Origin: Planctomycetales bacterium
Lineage (GTDB): Bacteria; Planctomycetota; UBA11346
Direction of reading: 5' to 3'
Assembly (NCBI GenBank): GCA_025362255.1
Contig: JANYGY010000238.1
Span: 1 to 11,007, forward strand
Length of the DNA: 11,007 nt
Position numbers and translations under genes: made by a program. Of the stretch, positions 7,680 to 11,007 are shown in pieces. Within the stretch, counting starts at the first letter, position 1. Each line of letters opens with the position of its first letter. The notes below the pieces were generated by a model. The model saw only the letters and a list, made by a program, of their open reading frames with translations. It did no database searches and was not told the origin of the DNA.

Positions 7680-8492
7680 CTACCCGCCCTGGACTTCGAG
7701 CCGGCTCTGCGCCCGGCGCCAAAGGAGGATGTTCGCCAGGCGTAGCACCACCGCCCAGCCGATCGCCAGACCTGCAACCGTGGCGAACGCCGGCGTCTCA
7801 TGGGTGCCCAGGCGGCCGACATAGGCCATCGTCGGGTAATATGAAATCAGCGCGAAGGGCAGCCACGACGTCGCGGTGGCCAGGGCCTCGGGCAGAAAAT
7901 GCAGCGGCACCAGCAAGCCTGAGAGCAGCATCAGCAAATTGCGTTTGAGGCTCATCAGTCCGGTGATGTCTTCGAGGAAAAACGCCGCCGTGCCGGTCAG
8001 CAGGTTAAGCTCGGCGTTGATCAAAAAGGCACTGAAGAACAGCAGCGGAAATTGCCACCAGCCGTCACCGACCGGAGGCAAAACACCAAATATCGGGACC
8101 AGGATCAGGGCCATCGGGGCAGCGAAGAAGACGATCCGGAATGCCACTTCGCCAGCGGCCTGAGCCATCCACTGGCCATGAAAGGACACCGGCTTGAGCA
8201 GATCGAGCGTGACATCGCCGGTCTGGAAACGGCCGGCGATCTCGCTGTCGGTATTGGTGAAATACGCGGCGCGGGCAATGTAGCCGACCGCGATGTAGGT
8301 CGTCAGCTCGGCCAAGGTCAAACCGTCTAGGCGATCGCTGGGCCCCAGATTCTTGGCTGTCCACACCGCCTGCCAGATCGCGAACTGGCCGCCGACGAAC
8401 ACGCCATACGTGACGATTCCGGTGACGTAACGCATGCGATACGCCATCAGCTTGAGGAAGGTCAGGCGCATGAGCCAGAGGTAGGGACGCAC
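7680..8492 (-). CDS. ABC-2 type transporter permease (PF06182/COG4587-like)
   Basis: This is an integral inner-membrane protein of about 270 residues with six apparent hydrophobic segments, including FVGGQFAIWQAVW, TTYIAVGYIARAAYF, VFFAAPMALILVPIFGVL, FPLLFFSAFLINAELNLL, NLLMLLSGLLVPLHFLP and VAGLAIGWAVVLRLANILL. The N-terminus, FLKLMAYRMRYVTGIV, resembles PF06182 permeases, which normally work with a second permease and an ATPase to export an unknown substrate. Neither partner is in the window. I chose the GTG at 8490-8492 because it places Tyr-Leu-Trp before the first helix as in relatives; the ATG at 8469-8471 is the alternative. A longer frame to 8657 would leave only five bases to the divergent gene and has a basic, non-homologous extension, so I reject it. 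The UDG gene follows. Confidence 0.85.
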   Translation of the reverse strand: MRPYLWLMRLTFLKLMAYRMRYVTGIVTYGVFVGGQFAIWQAVWTAKNLGPSDRLDGLTLAELTTYIAVGYIARAAYFTNTDSEIAGRFQTGDVTLDLLKPVSFHGQWMAQAAGEVAFRIVFFAAPMALILVPIFGVLPPVGDGWWQFPLLFFSAFLINAELNLLTGTAAFFLEDITGLMSLKRNLLMLLSGLLVPLHFLPEALATATSWLPFALISYYPTMAYVGRLGTHETPAFATVAGLAIGWAVVLRLANILLWRRAQSRLEVQGG

Positions 8493-8662
8493 GCCAGGCA
8501 GTGTGGATGGCTGCCGTCTCCGTCTACCGAGGAACTCCAGAGGATCGGCAGACGAGCTTCGCGCAGCCGTAACTCCAGTCTTCAACTCGCCACGATGCAG
8601 ATAGGTTTTCGCGCCTCGGAAGCGCTTCCCACAACCCCGTCCCGCTTCCCGGAGCACTCTAC
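8493..8662. promoter_or_regulatory. Divergent intergenic region with LacI-type palindrome
   Basis: These 170 bases separate the permease start (minus) from the oxidoreductase start (plus) and must hold both promoters. The 12-bp perfect palindrome GGAAGCGCTTCC lies at 8618-8629, 33 bases before the oxidoreductase ATG. Its core AAGCGCTT with a central CG is typical of LacI-family operators. A weak promoter could be TTCAAC (8581-8586) with TAGGTT (8602-8607), placing the palindrome near the transcription start, but the match is poor. AACTCCAG occurs twice (8533-8540 and 8571-8578). No regulator gene is in view. Confidence 0.45.
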
Positions 8663-9667
8663 ATGTCCAAGTCCACCTGGCGCGTCGGCACCATCGGTTA
8701 CGGCGGCGCCTTCAACATGGGCGCGACCCATCTGCACTCGCTGGCCAAAAATGCAGGCTTCGTGCCCGCCGCGGTCTGCGACGCCGACGCCGCACGCACC
8801 CTGGTCGCCGAGAAGGATTTCCCCGGCATCCAGCGCTACACCAAGGTCTCCGAGATGCTGGCCAAGGCCAAGCTCGACCTGGTGATCATCATCACGCCGC
8901 ACGACTCGCACGCTGACTTGGCCGTGCAGTGCCTCAACGCCGGCGTGGGCGTGGTGGTCGAAAAGCCGATGGCCATCACCACCGCCGAAGTCACGCGCAT
9001 GGTCGACGCCGCGAAAAAGAAAAAGGCGTTCTTGTCGACGTTCCACAATCGTCGTTGGGATGGTGATTACCTGGCGCTGAAGAAAATTGTCGCCGAAGGC
9101 ATCATCGGCCGGATCCATCGCATCGACGCCGGCTTCTTCGGTTACGGCGAACAAGGCACCTGGTGGCGCTCGAACAAGAAGATCTCAGGCGGCGCGCTCT
9201 ACGATTGGGGCGCCCATTTCACCGACTGGATCCTCGGCGTCGTACCCAGCCCGGTCGCCTCGGTCAGCGGATTCCAGCACAAGAATCCCGAGTGGAAAAA
9301 ATACGACAACGAGGACCACTCCGAAGCGCATTACCGTTTCAAGGATGGCACCCTCGCCACGCTGACGATCTCCAACCTCGCGATGGTCGATCGCCCGCGC
9401 TGGACCATCCTCGGCGAAAAAGGCTCGATCGTTTTCGGCAATGACCACTGGATCGTCAAAGCGGTCATCAATGGCCGCACCTTCGAGACCAAGGTCGCTT
9501 TCGAGCAGTCCGATTGGGACGGCTATTACCGCAACGTCGCGGCGCATCTGACCAAGGGCGAAAAGCTGTCGGTCACCCCCGAAAGCGCCGCGCGCGTCAT
9601 CGCCGCGCTGCATTCGGCCGATGTTTCTGCGCAGCAGGACGGCAAGCAGATCGTTCCGAAATTCTGA
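8663..9667 (+). CDS. Gfo/Idh/MocA family NAD(P)-dependent oxidoreductase
   Basis: This 334-residue cytosolic protein belongs to the glucose-fructose oxidoreductase / inositol dehydrogenase family, which oxidises or reduces sugars, inositols and related polyols. The Rossmann domain covers about 1-125 with the nucleotide loop GTIGYGGAFNMG (9-20) and the signature EKP at 100-102. The C-terminal alpha/beta domain carries GGALYDWGAHFTDW (176-189), with Asp181 and His185 in the usual catalytic positions. There is no signal peptide. GGAG lies eight bases before the ATG, so the start is well supported. It is the only plus-strand gene here, transcribed alone between a divergent promoter region and a strong terminator. 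The LacI-type palindrome upstream would suit sugar-responsive control. The specific substrate cannot be told from sequence alone. Confidence 0.94.
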   Translation: MSKSTWRVGTIGYGGAFNMGATHLHSLAKNAGFVPAAVCDADAARTLVAEKDFPGIQRYTKVSEMLAKAKLDLVIIITPHDSHADLAVQCLNAGVGVVVEKPMAITTAEVTRMVDAAKKKKAFLSTFHNRRWDGDYLALKKIVAEGIIGRIHRIDAGFFGYGEQGTWWRSNKKISGGALYDWGAHFTDWILGVVPSPVASVSGFQHKNPEWKKYDNEDHSEAHYRFKDGTLATLTISNLAMVDRPRWTILGEKGSIVFGNDHWIVKAVINGRTFETKVAFEQSDWDGYYRNVAAHLTKGEKLSVTPESAARVIAALHSADVSAQQDGKQIVPKF

Positions 9668-9690
9668 CGTCGAATAAGTAAACGTCGCAC

Positions 9691-9725
9691 ACCGCCCAGG
9701 GAGTTTTCTCTCTGGGCGGTTTCGT
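9691..9725 (+). terminator. Intrinsic terminator after the oxidoreductase gene
   Basis: ACCGCCCAG (9691-9699) pairs with CTGGGCGGT (9712-9720). The stem continues through one G-T wobble and GAG/CTC to a TTTT loop, giving about 13 bp. T-rich sequence follows (TTCGTTTG, then TTTGTTTT). It lies 24 bases after the oxidoreductase stop. The convergent hisA-like gene ends at 9739, so the stem may also stop minus-strand transcripts, though T content is lower on that side. Confidence 0.85.
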
Positions 9726-9738
9726 TTGCGCGTTTGTT

Positions 9739-10548
9739 TTAGCTCTGCCGCCGCCGTGCCGATGGATGCGCCGCCTGGGCGCGATTCCAGGCGACGCAGT
9801 CGGCGTAGCGCACCTGGCTGCCACCGAACAGATCAAGCGCGCTTCCGAACGTCAGATCAACCCGACCGCCACTGAGGCGGTCGACTTCCCGCAAGTCAGC
9901 GAGGTCCTTGCCGCCCCCGGCGTAGACGCAGGGCAACGGACTGTGCGCGCCGAGAAACGCGACCAGCTCGGCATCGATGCCGCGACAAAGGCCCTCGACA
10001 TCGGCGGCGTGGATCAGGAATTCGCTGCACGACGCGGCGAGCAGGGCGAGATTCGCGGAACTCAGCGCGAAGTCGGTGACCCGTTGCCAGCGATCGATCG
10101 CCACCAGCCAGGTCCACGTGCCCGCGACCTGCCGACGACGGCACGACAGGTCGATCACCAGCCGTTCACGCCCGATCGCCGCGACCAGCGCCGCGACCCG
10201 CTCTGGAGCAAACTTTCCGTCGGGAAAAAGCCACGAGGTGACGATCAACTTGTGCGCCCCCGCCGCTAACCACTCGCTGGCATTCTCCGCGGTGATGCCC
10301 CCGCCCAGATGCAGACCCTGGGGCCACGCCGCGAGCGCCGCGCGGGCCGCCGCGTCATTGCCCGGCCCGAGCTTGATCACATGGCCGCCGCTCAGGCCAT
10401 CAGCGCGATACCGCGCGGCGAAGAATTCCGGCGGATGCGGCGACACGAAATTGGTGCGCAGGCCCGCGCCATCATCGTGCAGGGTGCCACCGACGATCTG
10501 CTTGACCTGGCCCTCGTGAAGGTCGATGCACGGCTTGAAGAGCGTCAT
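9739..10548 (-). CDS. hisA: HisA-type ProFAR isomerase, eukaryotic HIS6-like form
   Basis: This 269-residue (beta/alpha)8-barrel protein should isomerise ProFAR to PRFAR, the fourth step of histidine synthesis. It starts MTLFKPCIDLHEGQVKQIVG, with the first catalytic aspartate at residue 9. The second appears as VIDLSCR (131-137, Asp134). Further segments are GLSGGHVIKLG (51-61), LGGGIT (81-86), VTSWLF (103-108), DVEGLCRGID (183-192), VYAGGG (208-213) and the phosphate site GSALDLFGG (235-243). These agree, as I recall them, with yeast HIS6 and plant HISN3 rather than with ordinary bacterial HisA. No other his gene is in the window. It lies 24 bp after the upstream gene and converges on the oxidoreductase. 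No clear ribosome site precedes the ATG. Confidence 0.9.
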   Translation of the reverse strand: MTLFKPCIDLHEGQVKQIVGGTLHDDGAGLRTNFVSPHPPEFFAARYRADGLSGGHVIKLGPGNDAAARAALAAWPQGLHLGGGITAENASEWLAAGAHKLIVTSWLFPDGKFAPERVAALVAAIGRERLVIDLSCRRRQVAGTWTWLVAIDRWQRVTDFALSSANLALLAASCSEFLIHAADVEGLCRGIDAELVAFLGAHSPLPCVYAGGGKDLADLREVDRLSGGRVDLTFGSALDLFGGSQVRYADCVAWNRAQAAHPSARRRQS

Positions 10549-10572
10549 GATGAAGCGAAAAGATCGCCGCGC

Positions 10573-11007
10573 TTATGCCGTGATCGCGGCTTCGTCGGGA
10601 TCGCTGTAGTCCGGCCCGCCGAGAATCCCGGTCTTGCGCATCTGGTCGCGCAATTGCTGGCGAACGAGCTTGACCCCGGTCACCAGATCTTCGCCGTTGG
10701 TCGCCACGCCGGTGCGCGCGAGCCACTTCGCCAGCGCCTGATAACCGTTGAGTGCCTGCGGGTGCAACGCCATCTGCACCGCCTGCGGTTGCAGGGCCTG
10801 GGGCAAAACCTGGAGCAGCAACGCGGCGAATTCCTGACCTGCGAGATCCGGCAGATAGGCGCGGATCGCCTGGGTTGACAACTGCTCCAGCAACGGCCCG
10901 AGCTGCTTCACCAAGCCTTGGGACTGGGGCGTCAGCGCGATGAACTCGGTGCTTTCCTCGAACGCTTTCCAATCGATCTGGATCGGCTCGGGCGGGGCGC
11001 CAGCGGC
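10573..11007 (-). CDS. Hypothetical helical protein, 3' end only
   Basis: The frame is open to the window edge and encodes the last 144 residues, so the start lies outside. I do not recognise the family. The visible part begins AAGAPPEPIQIDW, then is rich in Leu, Gln and Ala with predicted amphipathic helices (QLGPLLEQLSTQAIRAYL, FAALLLQVLPQALQPQ), and ends in an acidic tail near DYSDPDEA. No catalytic motif, signal peptide or membrane segment is visible. A start could be placed at TTG 10912-10914, but nothing interrupts the frame upstream. Its stop lies 24 bp before the hisA-like gene, so the two may be co-transcribed. High GC and codon pattern match the neighbours, which supports a real gene. 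Confidence 0.65.
   Translation of the reverse strand, partial: AAGAPPEPIQIDWKAFEESTEFIALTPQSQGLVKQLGPLLEQLSTQAIRAYLPDLAGQEFAALLLQVLPQALQPQAVQMALHPQALNGYQALAKWLARTGVATNGEDLVTGVKLVRQQLRDQMRKTGILGGPDYSDPDEAAITA

Noticed and set aside
7621..7722. N-terminal extension of the uracil-DNA glycosylase from TTG at 7722
   Set aside because: It overlaps the permease gene by 43 bp, starts with a rare codon without a ribosome site, and the ATG at 7620 fits the family N-terminus.
8493..8657. N-terminal extension of the ABC permease to 8657
   Set aside because: The added residues are basic and low-complexity, precede the first membrane segment unlike relatives, and would leave only five bases to the divergent start.
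8582..9154. Minus-strand frame of 190 residues
   Set aside because: Antisense to the oxidoreductase gene, which has a complete set of motifs and a ribosome site.

Overview
The window is GC-rich bacterial chromosome with little intergenic space. Seven of the eight complete genes, plus one partial gene, lie on the minus strand. One gene, a Gfo/Idh/MocA oxidoreductase, lies on the plus strand. The paired DUF1592/DUF1552 'planctomycete-type cytochrome' genes, a FabV-type enoyl reductase and a HisA that looks like the eukaryotic HIS6 type together point to the PVC superphylum. My best guess is Verrucomicrobiota (Opitutae-like), with Planctomycetota as the alternative. This is inferred from family distribution recalled from memory; no marker gene is present.

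Layout. 1-351 is a gene-free tail of GC-rich hairpins and a 90-bp direct repeat. 352-3983 (minus) is a two-gene operon: a secreted protein with two CxxCH haem motifs (PSCyt1, DUF1587, DUF1595, DUF1592, DUF1588, DUF1585), overlapping by 4 bp with a Tat-exported DUF1552 protein. 3984-4168 holds a perfect palindrome, a 13-bp-periodic CTACC motif and a terminator-like hairpin. 4169-5374 is fabV. 5451-6605 is a cytidylate kinase fused to a C-terminal cupin-like domain. 6606-6885 is a composite repeat element with a 23-bp perfect inverted repeat. 6886-7620 is an iron-sulfur uracil-DNA glycosylase. 7680-8492 is an ABC-2 type permease with no ATPase nearby. 8493-8662 is a divergent promoter region with a LacI-type palindrome. 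8663-9667 (plus) is the oxidoreductase, followed by a strong intrinsic terminator. 9739-10548 is the HIS6-like HisA, and 10573-11007 is the 3' part of an unrecognised helical protein running off the window.

Most of the content is housekeeping: pyrimidine nucleotide kinase, fatty acid synthesis, base-excision repair and histidine synthesis. The DUF1592/DUF1552 pair is the PVC-typical accessory module, probably periplasmic and concerned with electron transfer or polymer degradation. I see no phage, transposase, CRISPR array, toxin-antitoxin pair or recognisable defence system. The most unusual items are the kinase-cupin fusion, the eukaryote-like HisA, the ordered symmetric elements upstream of the cytochrome operon, and the two non-coding repeat mosaics.
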